Assembly: GCA_021770345.1 (NCBI GenBank)
Contig: JAETRD010000004.1
Span: 62,001 to 126,000, forward strand
DNA: 64,000 bases
DNA from: Lachnospiraceae bacterium
Lineage (GTDB): Bacteria > Bacillota > Clostridia > Lachnospirales > Lachnospiraceae
Direction: 5' to 3'
Shown here: piece after piece, positions 45,052 to 54,002 of the stretch
How the letters are laid out: each line of letters starts with the position of its first letter
Numbering within the stretch: position 1 is the first letter of the stretch
The notes under the pieces: model-generated
Told to the model about the DNA's origin: nothing
The model's database searches: none
Seen by the model: only the letters and a program-made list of their open reading frames with translations
Made by a program: the position numbers and the translations under genes

Positions 45052-46531
45052 TTGGTACCTCCTGATATTTTCGTATGACAAAATACATGACCGTCCCGAT
45101 GGATTCCTTGCTGGTAGCCCAGATCTTGCCTCCATGGTCCTCCACGATCTTCCTGACAATAGACAGGCCGATTCCGCTGCCGCCGGTCGCGGAATTGCGC
45201 GACGCATCCGCGCGGTAGAACCGGTCAAAAATATAGGGCAGATCTCTCGCGGCAATTCCACTGCCGTTGTCCTCAATCTCCACTTGAATAAAATCCCCGA
45301 CATCCTTGATGCGGATGTTGATCACGCCCTGGCGCCTCCCCATATATTTGACGGAATTCCCGACAATATTATTGATCACGCGCTTTAGCTGCTCGGGATC
45401 CGCGATAATCTGAATGTCCTCATCCGCGTAGTTAAAATACGCCAGGCCGATGTTTCTGGCTTCAAGATCAAGGCCGATTTCCTCGATACAGTCATTAAAA
45501 TATTCCGAGACATTGAGCTTTGCAAAATTATAGGGGATGCGGTTCGTGTCAATCTTTGCATACAGGGTCAGCTCATTAATCAGCGTATCCATTTCTATCG
45601 CCTTATTATAAATCGTACGGATATATTTATCGCGCTTTTCCGGGGTATCCGCCACGCCGTCGATCAGTCCCTCCGCGTAGCCTTTGACCGTGGTGATCGG
45701 CGTCTTCAAGTCGTGGGCGATATTGCTGATGAGCGCTTTATTCTCACCCTCACTCGAGATTTTCTCCTCCGCATTGTCCTTCAGGCGCTGGCGCATCTCC
45801 TCGAAATTCTTGCAGAGTTCTCCGATCTCATCGTCATTTTCCGCATCCACTGTAAAGTCAAGATTGCCGTCCTTGATGTTCTGCGCCGCCAGCTGCAGCC
45901 GCTTAATCGGATTGATCATACTCGTGTAAATCCATATTGTCAGGATACACGCCGTCAGGATCAAAATCAGAATCAGAGAGACAATAACATCCGTCATCAG
46001 GCCTTTTATCTCGGGAACGCTCTCCTCAAGCCTCGTTATCACAAAGACACTCCCCTCACCGCCGTCGGAATAGAGGAAATCTACCTGCTTGATGAGAATC
46101 TGTTCTTCCCCGTCAATATAGATTCCGGCATTGACATTCTCCTCCGCCTCACCGTAGGCGGGAAACTCCGCGAGCAGCCCCGCCGCCGTCTCCTGCCCGA
46201 TGTAGGTCCACTCCGCGCCCCGCCGCACGGCCAGGTATGTGTTCTTATCCAAAAGCTCCCCGTTCAGTCCCGCAAGATAGTCCTCCTGCTGCATCTTGTC
46301 CGGATCCTCCGCGACGACGCGCGCCAGCTCCTTCACCGAATCCCGTGCGATGCGGCTCAAAAGCTGGATCGAATTGGAAAAATAGCTGTAATCCTCGCTC
46401 TCCACGCCGTAGGTCTGCTCAATCGCCCGAAGCTGGATATGCTGAAAACTGAACAGCACCAGAAGCGCCAGTGCAATCGGTGCAAATATGATAATACAAA
46501 AAGAAATGATAATCTTATACTTAAACTTCAT
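45029..46531 (-). CDS. Membrane sensor histidine kinase
   Basis: A 500-residue kinase: TM1 (about 8-28), an outer sensor domain (29-182), TM2 (183-203), HAMP (about 205-255), the phospho-acceptor His273 in NIAHDLKTPITTVKGYAEG, and a HATPase domain with N box NIVGNSVKY, G1 DNGSGI and G2 GGSGIGLSI. The DLKTP at the H box is typical of VicK/PhoR-like kinases. The AGGGG ribosome site lies just after a hairpin at 46546-46585. Partner is the response regulator whose gene follows. Confidence 0.95.
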   Translation of the reverse strand: MKFKYKIIISFCIIIFAPIALALLVLFSFQHIQLRAIEQTYGVESEDYSYFSNSIQLLSRIARDSVKELARVVAEDPDKMQQEDYLAGLNGELLDKNTYLAVRRGAEWTYIGQETAAGLLAEFPAYGEAEENVNAGIYIDGEEQILIKQVDFLYSDGGEGSVFVITRLEESVPEIKGLMTDVIVSLILILILTACILTIWIYTSMINPIKRLQLAAQNIKDGNLDFTVDAENDDEIGELCKNFEEMRQRLKDNAEEKISSEGENKALISNIAHDLKTPITTVKGYAEGLIDGVADTPEKRDKYIRTIYNKAIEMDTLINELTLYAKIDTNRIPYNFAKLNVSEYFNDCIEEIGLDLEARNIGLAYFNYADEDIQIIADPEQLKRVINNIVGNSVKYMGRRQGVINIRIKDVGDFIQVEIEDNGSGIAARDLPYIFDRFYRADASRNSATGGSGIGLSIVRKIVEDHGGKIWATSKESIGTVMYFVIRKYQEVPNEQVVDY

Positions 46532-46545
46532 ATGGTTTCCCCTGC

Positions 46546-46585
46546 AAAAAAGGTCATAGCATGTATTTCTACATCCTATGACCTA
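46546..46585 (-). terminator. Terminator of metK
   Basis: On the minus strand AGGTCATAG pairs perfectly with CTATGACCT, enclosing an ATGTA/TACAT inner stem, and is followed by six Ts. It lies between metK and the sensor kinase gene. A TGCTATAAT box begins just upstream of it. Confidence 0.85.
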
Positions 46586-46641
46586 TTATAGCACGAAACG
46601 CCTGAAAACTTATTTCTTTTGCCTAAAATAATCTAAACTTT

Positions 46642-47829
46642 TTATAAATATTTCTTCAGATCTTCCGCCTTGTCACATGCCTCCCACGGCAGGTCGAGGT
46701 CGGTGCGCCCGAAATGGCCGTAAGCCGCCGTCTGCCGGTAAATTGGCCGTCTTAAGTCCAGCATTTTGATGATTCCCGCCGGACGGAGATCAAATTCGCT
46801 GCGGATCATATCCACAAGCTTCTCGTCGGAGACTTTTCCCGTGCCGAACGTATCCACCATAACGGATGTCGGCTGCGCCACACCGATCGCATAGGACAGC
46901 TGAATCTCACACTTATCCGCCAGCCCCGCCGCAACGATATTCTTTGCGACATAGCGGGCCGCATACGCCGCGGAGCGGTCCACCTTCGTGCAGTCTTTTC
47001 CAGAAAAAGCGCCGCCGCCGTGCCGCGCATAGCCGCCGTATGTATCCACGATAATCTTGCGCCCGGTAAGACCTGCGTCCCCGTGCGGGCCGCCGATCAC
47101 AAAACGCCCGGTCGGATTGATAAAATATTTCGTCTCCGCGTCCACCAGTTCGGCCGGAAGAATCGGATCAAAGACATATTTTTTGATGTCCGCATGAATC
47201 TGCTCCTGCGTCACATCCTCATCGTGCTGTGTGGACAGCACAACCGCCTCCAGGCGAACCGGTTTTCCGCTCTCGTCATACTCCACGGACACCTGCGTCT
47301 TGCCGTCCGGCCGCAGGTAGGAAAGCGTACCGTCCTTGCGCACCTTTGTCAGCTGCAGCGCCAGCCTGTGTGCCAGGGAAATCGGATACGGCATCAGCTC
47401 CGGCGTCTCGTTCGTCGCGTAACCGAACATCATACCCTGGTCGCCGGCACCGATCGCCGCAAGCTGTTCGTCGGTCATCCGGTTCTCCTTCGCCTCAAGC
47501 GCCTTGTCGACGCCCATCGCGATATCGGTCGACTGCTTGTCGAGCGCCACCATAACCGCGCAGGTATTTCCGTCAAAACCGGTTTTCGCATCGTCATAGC
47601 CGATTTCATTGACGGTCTTACGCACAATCGCCGGGACGTCCAGCTGCGCTTTCGTCGTAATCTCTCCCGTCACCAGCACAAACCCCGTACAGCATGCCGT
47701 CTCACATGCCACGCGGCTCATCGGATCCTCCGCCATGCAGGCGTCTAAAATCGCATCCGAAACCGCATCGCAGACTTTGTCCGGATGTCCCTCCGTCACA
47801 GACTCCGACGTAAATAATCGTTTCTCCAT
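46642..47829 (-). CDS. metK: S-adenosylmethionine synthetase
   Basis: A 395-residue enzyme that makes SAM from methionine and ATP. The N-terminus is [20 protein letters not shown], and [12 protein letters not shown] and [19 protein letters not shown] are the standard loops. The ATG at 47829 is chosen; the longer frame to 48003 runs through the leader riboswitch. GAGTACATACG upstream gives a weak site. It is controlled by a SAM-I riboswitch and its transcripts end at 46546. Confidence 0.97.
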   Translation of the reverse strand: MEKRLFTSESVTEGHPDKVCDAVSDAILDACMAEDPMSRVACETACCTGFVLVTGEITTKAQLDVPAIVRKTVNEIGYDDAKTGFDGNTCAVMVALDKQSTDIAMGVDKALEAKENRMTDEQLAAIGAGDQGMMFGYATNETPELMPYPISLAHRLALQLTKVRKDGTLSYLRPDGKTQVSVEYDESGKPVRLEAVVLSTQHDEDVTQEQIHADIKKYVFDPILPAELVDAETKYFINPTGRFVIGGPHGDAGLTGRKIIVDTYGGYARHGGGAFSGKDCTKVDRSAAYAARYVAKNIVAAGLADKCEIQLSYAIGVAQPTSVMVDTFGTGKVSDEKLVDMIRSEFDLRPAGIIKMLDLRRPIYRQTAAYGHFGRTDLDLPWEACDKAEDLKKYL

Positions 47830-47919
47830 CGTATGTACTCCCTTTCTTTTCCAAGTGTTTCCCGCAGGCGTTTCTTTCTCCCGCGCAGACAATTTTACAG
47901 GAAATCCGAAAAACTCCTG

Positions 47920-47950
47920 TAAAACAAAAAACCCGCTTGCGAACAAGCGG
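47920..47950 (-). terminator. SAM riboswitch expression-platform terminator
   Basis: On the minus strand CCGCTTG pairs with CAAGCGG around a TTCG tetraloop, followed by a T-rich run. It lies 30 bases after the aptamer and 90 bases before metK. Confidence 0.9.
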
Positions 47951-47980
47951 AAATGAATTACTACCAGATAATCAAATCCT

Positions 47981-48096
47981 CTTATTGTTCGAACTTTCGG
48001 CATGCCGTTATGACATTTGCTCGCTCAGGTTGGCACCTTCCATCAGGGGTTGCCGTGACTTCACAGATCCTTTGTATCTCCATCACTCTGAATAAG
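47981..48096 (-). promoter_or_regulatory. SAM-I riboswitch (S-box) of metK
   Basis: Minus-strand leader of about 116 bases. The closing P1 stem is CTTATTC...GAACAATAAG. Conserved elements are AGAGTGATGGAG at the 5' side, GAAGTCACGGCAACC, GGAAGGTGCCAACCTG and GAGC, typical of the S-box. When SAM is bound the terminator at 47920 forms, so metK is shut off by its product. Confidence 0.95.
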
Positions 48097-48135
48097 AAAA
48101 TTATCACAATATTAAATTCTCATATCTATGTGTAC

Positions 48136-48164
48136 AGTTTACACCCCGTGCCCCGGTCTGTCAA
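48136..48164 (-). promoter_or_regulatory. Promoter of the metK leader
   Basis: On the minus strand a consensus -35 TTGACA (48159-48164) and a -10 TAAACT (48136-48141) are 17 bases apart, about 40 bases before the aptamer. Confidence 0.85.
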
Positions 48165-48172
48165 GCTTTTTA

Positions 48173-48201
48173 TTGACTTTCCCCCATGGAAAAATTATAC
48201 T
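48173..48201 (+). promoter_or_regulatory. Promoter of the HD-GYP gene
   Basis: A -35 TTGACT (48173-48178) and a -10 TATACT (48196-48201) are 17 bases apart. It is back to back with the metK promoter, with 8 bases between the two -35 boxes. Confidence 0.8.
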
Positions 48202-48264
48202 ATAAATATCGATACAGACCAAACTATAATCCCATGTTTATACTGCGGAATACAAAGGAGGCTT

Positions 48265-49356
48265 ATGCAGAAAATACGAACCAACAAACTCAAAGAAGGC
48301 ATGGTACTTGCAGAGCCTGCTGTGACAAAAGGCGGACAGCGCATTTTCGAAAAGGGCAAAACGCTTACGCAGGCAACCATCATGCGTCTCTCTTTCTATT
48401 GCATCGAATCCGTCATGATTGAAGGGGAGGATATTCCGGGAGCCGGTGAGGCTTCGGAACCCACGCCCGCTGCAGTCCCCGCATATTCGAGGCAGATTAA
48501 GTCTTCCCGTGCCTTTCAGTCATTTCAGATTGACCACACGCTGGTTCTGTCCACGATCCGGCAGAATTTTGAAGCCTGTGTCAATCAGGGGCAGCCGCTT
48601 GACATTCCCGATCTGCTGTCCAAGGTCAAAACACTTTTCGGCAGCTGCAAGACCTCGTTTGATCTGTTTAATATGCTGCACAATATGCACACTTCCATGG
48701 ACAGCATCTATGTGCACTGTCTGAACGTATCGCTCATCTGCCGCCAGCTCGGTAAATGGCTGAAATTTGATTCCGCAAAATCCGATCTGATCACGCTCTG
48801 CGGTCTGCTGCACGACATCGGCAAGCTGAAAGTACCGCCGGAGATTTTAGATAAACCAGGCAAATACACGGACGAGGAGTTTGATCTGGTCAAGCTGCAC
48901 ACGCAGTACGGGTATGACCTGCTCAAAGATCTTCCGCTCGACGCGCACGTCGCGCGGGCTGCCCTCTCGCATCATGAGCGGTGCGACGGTTCCGGCTACC
49001 CGGCCGGTTCGATGCAGGACGACACGGACATCTGCGCCCTGATCGTCGCTATCGCGGATGTCTACGACGCCATGACCGCCGCACGCGCCTACCGCTCTCC
49101 GCTCTGCCCGTTTGAGGTCATCGAGCGTTTCGAAAAAGAGGGCTTACAAAAATACCATCCGAAATATATTCTGGCATTCCTGCAGCACATTGCCGCCACC
49201 TACCAGAATCATCGCGTCCTGCTAAGCGACGGACGAAGCGGCAATATCGTGATGATCAACCGCCATGCACTTTCAAAACCGATCATCCAGTTCGACGACA
49301 CAAGCTGCATTGACCTCTCGTATGAATCGAACCTCTCAATCCAGAAAGTTTTATAG
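48265..49356 (+). CDS. HD-GYP domain phosphodiesterase
   Basis: A 363-residue soluble protein. The N-terminal 70 residues (LKEGMVLAEPAVTKGGQRIFEKGKTLT) match the small beta domain often seen before HD-GYP. The HD-GYP domain has His183-Asp184 in LLHDIGKLKVPPEIL and HHERCDGSGYP from 236. Such proteins hydrolyse c-di-GMP. The C-terminal segment binds no known domain (LLSDGRSGNIVMINRHALSKPIIQ). The ATG at 48265 has AAAGGAGG 4 bases upstream; an open frame back to 47953 runs through the promoters and riboswitch and is rejected. Confidence 0.92.
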   Translation: MQKIRTNKLKEGMVLAEPAVTKGGQRIFEKGKTLTQATIMRLSFYCIESVMIEGEDIPGAGEASEPTPAAVPAYSRQIKSSRAFQSFQIDHTLVLSTIRQNFEACVNQGQPLDIPDLLSKVKTLFGSCKTSFDLFNMLHNMHTSMDSIYVHCLNVSLICRQLGKWLKFDSAKSDLITLCGLLHDIGKLKVPPEILDKPGKYTDEEFDLVKLHTQYGYDLLKDLPLDAHVARAALSHHERCDGSGYPAGSMQDDTDICALIVAIADVYDAMTAARAYRSPLCPFEVIERFEKEGLQKYHPKYILAFLQHIAATYQNHRVLLSDGRSGNIVMINRHALSKPIIQFDDTSCIDLSYESNLSIQKVL

Positions 49357-49394
49357 TGCTGCGGGAGCGCCGCTGCGCGCTGCCCCGCGGCTCC

Positions 49395-49436
49395 AAAAAA
49401 GGAGTGCCGGCAGATATTGCCGACACCCCTTTTTCT
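49395..49436. terminator. Bidirectional terminator between the HD-GYP gene and murA
   Basis: An imperfect GC-rich stem (GGAGTGCCGGCA with TGCCGACACCCC) has A and T tracts on both sides and serves the two convergent genes. Confidence 0.78.
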
Positions 49437-49438
49437 TT

Positions 49439-50731
49439 TTATGATACCTTCAGCGTAAATTTCTGAATTTCTTTTTCCGTTCCGACTTTCTCAATCAAAG
49501 CGCCGAGCGCCGACAGCTTTGTCTCAAACTCCTCATACCCCCGCTCAATATAGTAGATATCGTCCACGACGGTAATCCCTTCTGCCGTCAACGCCGCAAT
49601 CACAAGCGCCGCGCCGGCTCTCAAATCGGGAGCATTCACCCTTGCTCCGGTGTACTGTTCCACACCGCCGATAATCGCGATATTGCTCTCGACCTTGATA
49701 TTGGCGCCCATGCGCGTCAGTTCGTCCACATAGCGGAAGCGGTTTTCAAAAATGCTCTCCGTCACGGTGCTGGTCCCCTCCGCAATTCCGAGTACCACAG
49801 CCATCTGCGGCTGCATATCGGTAGGAAAGCCCGGGTAGGGAAGTGTCGTCACCTGTGTGTGATGAATCGGTTTGGACGCCACAACGCGCACCGCATCGTC
49901 AAATTCCTCCACCTCACAGCCGATTTCCAGCAGCTTCGCGCTGATCGCCTCAAGATGCTTCGGAATGACGTTTTTGACCGTCACGTCCCCTTTCGTTGCC
50001 GCAGCGGCAAGCATAAAGGTTCCCGCCTCTATCTGATCCGGAATTATGGAGTATTCTGTCTTATGCAGCTTCTCCACACCGACGATGCGGATGACGTCGG
50101 TTCCTGCGCCGCGGATATTCGCGCCCATGCTGTTTAAAAAATTGGCGACATCCACCACATGAGGTTCTTTCGCCGCATTCTCTATAATCGTCTTTCCCTC
50201 CGCCATCGCGGAAGCCATCATGATATTGATCGTCGCTCCGACGGAAACCTTATCCATATAGATATGTGTCCCGGTAAGCTTCTCCGCGGAAGCCATCACC
50301 AGTCCGTATCTGATATCTACCTGTGCGCCCAGTGCACGGAAGCCCTTCATATGGAGATCGATCGGCCGGCTGCCGATATCACATCCGCCCGGGAGAGCCA
50401 CCTCCGCGCGCTTGTATTTTCCGAGAAGTGCCCCTATCAGATAGTAAGACGCACGAATCTTGCGGATATATTCATTGTCTACATTCAAATCCCGGATAAA
50501 AGAACCGTTAATCTTAACGGTATGAGCATCAATCCGTTCAATCTTCGCCCCTATTTCCTGCATTGCATTGAGCAATACATTCGTGTCTCTCACATTCGGA
50601 ATATTCTCTATTGTAACGGTCTCATCCGTCATAATGGCTGCGGAGAGAATCGCCAGCGCCGCGTTCTTGGCACCTCCGATTTCCACTTCGCCCACCAAAG
50701 GATTTCCGCCTTTGATCACATACTGTTCCAT
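49439..50731 (-). CDS. murA: UDP-N-acetylglucosamine 1-carboxyvinyltransferase
   Basis: A 430-residue enzyme for the first committed step of peptidoglycan synthesis. Motifs: [23 protein letters not shown] at the N-terminus and [14 protein letters not shown], in which Cys117 corresponds to the Cys115 nucleophile that fosfomycin modifies. The ATG at 50731 has GAGGTG upstream; the longer frame to 50797 overlaps the promoter. It has a strong promoter and ends in a shared terminator. Confidence 0.97.
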   Translation of the reverse strand: MEQYVIKGGNPLVGEVEIGGAKNAALAILSAAIMTDETVTIENIPNVRDTNVLLNAMQEIGAKIERIDAHTVKINGSFIRDLNVDNEYIRKIRASYYLIGALLGKYKRAEVALPGGCDIGSRPIDLHMKGFRALGAQVDIRYGLVMASAEKLTGTHIYMDKVSVGATINIMMASAMAEGKTIIENAAKEPHVVDVANFLNSMGANIRGAGTDVIRIVGVEKLHKTEYSIIPDQIEAGTFMLAAAATKGDVTVKNVIPKHLEAISAKLLEIGCEVEEFDDAVRVVASKPIHHTQVTTLPYPGFPTDMQPQMAVVLGIAEGTSTVTESIFENRFRYVDELTRMGANIKVESNIAIIGGVEQYTGARVNAPDLRAGAALVIAALTAEGITVVDDIYYIERGYEEFETKLSALGALIEKVGTEKEIQKFTLKVS

Positions 50732-50767
50732 ATCACACCTCGATGAACAACTTCCTACAAACACGTA

Positions 50768-50797
50768 ATTATAGTAACTATCCCGTACTTTTGTCAA
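50768..50797 (-). promoter_or_regulatory. Promoter of murA
   Basis: On the minus strand a consensus -35 TTGACA (50792-50797) and a consensus -10 TATAAT (50768-50773) are 18 bases apart. Confidence 0.88.
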
Positions 50798-50849
50798 GTA
50801 AATCTTCGTCGGTATGCCGCTGTCAAATGCTGACAGATACCTTCCTGTT

Positions 50850-52439
50850 TCAGTAGCTGATGTAATTTAACGGGTTTACGGCCGCTCCGTTGACGTACAA
50901 TTCAAAGTGTACATGCGGTCCCGTAGAACGCCCGGTGCTGCCGCTTAAAGCCAGCGGCTGCCCCTGCTCCACATGCTGTCCCGCGCTCACCAGAAGTTTG
51001 CTGTTATGCGCATAACGTGTCATTCTTCCGTCCGGATGACTGATTACCACGACATTTCCGTAGCCGCCGCTGTAAGCCGCCTGAATCACGGTTCCACCGC
51101 AGGAAGCATACACCGTGGTTCCTGTCGGGCACGCCCAGTCCACGCCTTTGTGCAGACGTCCCCAGCGCCGTCCGAAGCCCGATGTAAACCGGCCTCCCCC
51201 GATCGGTTTGATGTAGGTCGGCGGAATAATCGTTCCCCGCTCGATCACTGCCGGAGTGGATTCCACCATAATGTTCTCGCGCGCAAGGCTTCGGCTCTTC
51301 TCCAGTCCATTCTCATAAACTACAATATCGTTTCTCTCCCTGTGTCCGGTCGTTCCGGCATCATGGATTTCCTCCCGGGTCGTATACCAGCCGTCGTTTT
51401 CAATGATAACCGGGTCGGCATTGTAATCCTCCTCATACACCTCACCCACGGTAATCCGAAGCTTCAAATCCGGCTCGGGAACCGCAATGATCAGTTCCTG
51501 GCCGTCGCGGATAATCGCATCCGCATCTGCCATACCGTTTAACGCCATAATGGATGATACGGTGGTATCGTGATCCATTGCAATGACCGACAGACAGTCT
51601 CCGCTCTCCACTACATATATTTTATTCGATTCCTTTTCTTTTGTTACTTCCGCAACCTGCTCCTCGATATTCGCGATCTCGTCGGGTCCGACATAATTCT
51701 CGTAGACTTCCACCCGCTCCACAAACTCCATATCGAGAATACCGTTCTGATATTCTCCCTCACCGGAATCTGCACCCGCATACCGAAGCGCGCGCGCAAA
51801 GGACGCACTCGCACCGGATAAAAGCTTGTCCGTTATCACTTCCGCCTGCACAGCATCCGATACCGCTTGCGTCTGCACCGTATCTGCCGCCTCCGCAGCG
51901 GTTTCCTGTGTCAGACGCGCCGCCATAATCCCGCTGATATGGGAATCATAAGAAAAAAGCTCCGTCCGGTAAGCATTCTGCTCATCCGCAGGCTCCTTGA
52001 CTTTGTCGAGAAATGTTTTCACATCCGCAAGGGATGCAAAATTGGCATGATAGCCGTCGATGGCCACCGTATATGCCCGCACCGACTCCTGCTCGGCGCT
52101 TTTCGTTATTATCTCACAAAGTGCATTCTTTAATTCTTCTTCCGATAATAATTTCTGAAATGGTTTTCGGCTGTCTGCCGTCTCACAATCGAGCACCGCG
52201 CAGAGGCGCTCCTCCGATTCCATCGCCACACTGCGCCGTGCGTCTAAAAGAGCCTGCGGCACATCGATATGTCCTGCCACACACCCTATCATCTTTCCGT
52301 TTACCGTCACTTCCTGATAGCGCTGTCCGATTCCGACGCGCTGTGAAACGGCGATAAGCAGCAGAATCACAAAAAGAATTCCAGGCAATACTGCCTGTGC
52401 GATTGCCTTTTTCGAAAAGTTCAGCTCTATTTTATCCAT
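50850..52439 (-). CDS. LysM-G5-M23 cell-wall peptidase
   Basis: A 529-residue surface protein: one N-terminal membrane segment (about 13-30), a coil-rich region (90-230), a LysM domain (about 273-320, IYVVESGDCLSVIAMDHDTTVSSIMALN), a G5-like domain (about 322-400) and a C-terminal LytM/M23 endopeptidase with HKGVDWA (HxxxD) and HVHFE (HxH), the zinc ligands. It should cut peptide cross-links in peptidoglycan; the domain order is common in clostridial cell-wall hydrolases. It overlaps the 3' end of the kinase-like gene before it by 13 bases. Confidence 0.92.
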   Translation of the reverse strand: MDKIELNFSKKAIAQAVLPGILFVILLLIAVSQRVGIGQRYQEVTVNGKMIGCVAGHIDVPQALLDARRSVAMESEERLCAVLDCETADSRKPFQKLLSEEELKNALCEIITKSAEQESVRAYTVAIDGYHANFASLADVKTFLDKVKEPADEQNAYRTELFSYDSHISGIMAARLTQETAAEAADTVQTQAVSDAVQAEVITDKLLSGASASFARALRYAGADSGEGEYQNGILDMEFVERVEVYENYVGPDEIANIEEQVAEVTKEKESNKIYVVESGDCLSVIAMDHDTTVSSIMALNGMADADAIIRDGQELIIAVPEPDLKLRITVGEVYEEDYNADPVIIENDGWYTTREEIHDAGTTGHRERNDIVVYENGLEKSRSLARENIMVESTPAVIERGTIIPPTYIKPIGGGRFTSGFGRRWGRLHKGVDWACPTGTTVYASCGGTVIQAAYSGGYGNVVVISHPDGRMTRYAHNSKLLVSAGQHVEQGQPLALSGSTGRSTGPHVHFELYVNGAAVNPLNYISY

Positions 52440-52945
52440 GAACGCTTATCCTTCAACTCCACGATTTTCTCAATGGTTTCTTCCACATTCAGATTGTGCT
52501 CATCCACCGTGATATCCGCATATTTTTCGTATAACGGGACCCGCTCCTCATACAAATCCCGCAGCGTCTGTCCGCTCTTTAACACAACCCCTCTTCCCTT
52601 TATGTCCTGCAGCCTGCGGCTCAGTTCGTCAAAGGGAAGCTTTAAGTATACGATCACGCCGATTTCCCGCAGATGCTCCATCGCGCGGGCTCCGTACACG
52701 ACGCTTCCGCCGGTCGCAATAATCGCATGTTCCGCCTCTATCCGGCTGTTGACGCGCTCTTCCACTTCAATAAATCCCTCCGCGCCAACCTCTTCTATAA
52801 TCTCATGCAAAAGCTTTCCTTCTTTTTCCTGGATCACCAGATCCGCATCTATAAACCCGTATCCCAGCACTTTTGCCAGAATAACGCCGACCGTGCTCTT
52901 TCCCACCCCCGGCATTCCGATCAATACGATATTATTTTTCTTCAT
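52427..52945 (-). CDS. Shikimate kinase-like P-loop kinase with altered substrate site
   Basis: A 172-residue P-loop protein. Walker A GMPGVGKS is at 10-17, FIDAD (31-35) gives the shikimate-binding Asp, and a late ERVPLYEKYAD matches the family. However, the conserved G-x-x-F-R motif reads GFIEVEE, so the shikimate-binding Arg is Ile59, and the glycine triplet GGG reads GGS (79-81). It may be a diverged AroK or a kinase for another small molecule. It lies between the Dus gene (37 bases) and the M23 peptidase gene (overlap 13 bases), not among other aro genes. Confidence 0.8.
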   Translation of the reverse strand: MKKNNIVLIGMPGVGKSTVGVILAKVLGYGFIDADLVIQEKEGKLLHEIIEEVGAEGFIEVEERVNSRIEAEHAIIATGGSVVYGARAMEHLREIGVIVYLKLPFDELSRRLQDIKGRGVVLKSGQTLRDLYEERVPLYEKYADITVDEHNLNVEETIEKIVELKDKRSWIK

Positions 52946-52982
52946 CTGTCAGCTGCTCCCCGCTGTGTGTTACACTATTTAT

Positions 52983-53990
52983 TTAGGATAACACATCTTC
53001 AAAAAAACCGCAAGAAACTTGCTCTCTTCCGCGCAGTTCCCGCTCCACAAACAGAGCGTTTACCGCCGCCTTATACTCCGAAATGCGCTCCGCTTTCCGG
53101 ATGCGTTTTAAATATTTCTGCGGCTCCTCAAACAATTCTCCCATATACACCCAGAGTTCTTTCATTTTAAACAAAACATTCCGATCCCCGGACATCACCG
53201 CGCAATACCCCGACAAAATGTCGTCGCAAAATGCGCGCAGCCGCACCTTATCGCACTCCCGATGCGCCTCATTCCGGTCTTTTGACAGGCCGCACTCCCA
53301 CGCGCGCAGATCCCCGGGAAGCCACGGATTTGCCAGCAGTCCTCTGCCGAGCATCACTTTCCCGGTCTGCGGGAAACGCTCCCGCAGTTTCCGGTAACTC
53401 TCCGCCCCTGTGATATCGCCGTTGTAGCACAGAGAATGCCCGCTGTGTTCCGCCGCATAAGCGTACGCGTCGAAATTCGGCGTATTTTTATAGTAGTCCC
53501 TCTGCAGCCTCGGATGGATAATAAGCTCCTCCAGCGGATATTTTTCATAGATGGCAAGCAGCGTTTCCCACTCTCTTGCATCCTCTTTCCCGATGCGCGT
53601 CTTAACCGAGATTTTCAGCTCACATTTTTCGAAAATGTGTTCCAGAAACGCATCCAGTTCGGCCGGAAAAGCCAAAAAACCAGCACCCAGGTGTTTTGCG
53701 GCAACCGTCCCGGACGGACAGCCGAGATTCAGATTCACGCTCTCGTAACCATACTCTTTTAACTCCTGCGCAATGCACAGAAAATCCTCAGCCCGGTTTG
53801 TCAGAATCTGCGGCACCGCCCAAAGCCCGGCATTATGCTCCGGGAGAATGTCATTTCGCTCTCTGTGACTTAATTTTTTGTTGGTGAGAAACGGCATAAA
53901 ATATTTGTCGATGCCGCCAAAATGCCGACGGAAGGCATTCCGGTATACATAGCCGGTCAGGCCCTCCATCGGCGCCATATAATATTGCAT
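52983..53990 (-). CDS. tRNA-dihydrouridine synthase family protein
   Basis: A 335-residue flavin enzyme with a TIM barrel, which reduces uridine to dihydrouridine in tRNA. The N-terminus YYMAPMEGLTGYVYRNAF is the FMN site, LNLGCPSGTVAAKHLGAGFLA carries the catalytic Cys, and CYNGDITGAESYRKL and VMLGRGLLANPWL follow. The C-terminal helical tail matches DusB-like members. The start at 53990 has GGAG 7 bases upstream. It is 12 bases downstream of a surface lipoprotein gene, an unusual neighbour. Confidence 0.92.
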   Translation of the reverse strand: MQYYMAPMEGLTGYVYRNAFRRHFGGIDKYFMPFLTNKKLSHRERNDILPEHNAGLWAVPQILTNRAEDFLCIAQELKEYGYESVNLNLGCPSGTVAAKHLGAGFLAFPAELDAFLEHIFEKCELKISVKTRIGKEDAREWETLLAIYEKYPLEELIIHPRLQRDYYKNTPNFDAYAYAAEHSGHSLCYNGDITGAESYRKLRERFPQTGKVMLGRGLLANPWLPGDLRAWECGLSKDRNEAHRECDKVRLRAFCDDILSGYCAVMSGDRNVLFKMKELWVYMGELFEEPQKYLKRIRKAERISEYKAAVNALFVERELRGREQVSCGFFEDVLS

Positions 53991-54002
53991 AAAAATTCTC
54001 CG

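Noticed and set aside
47953-48264. N-terminal extension of the HD-GYP frame back to 47953
   Set aside because: It crosses the SAM riboswitch and both promoters, while a strong ribosome site is placed at 48254-48261 before the ATG at 48265.
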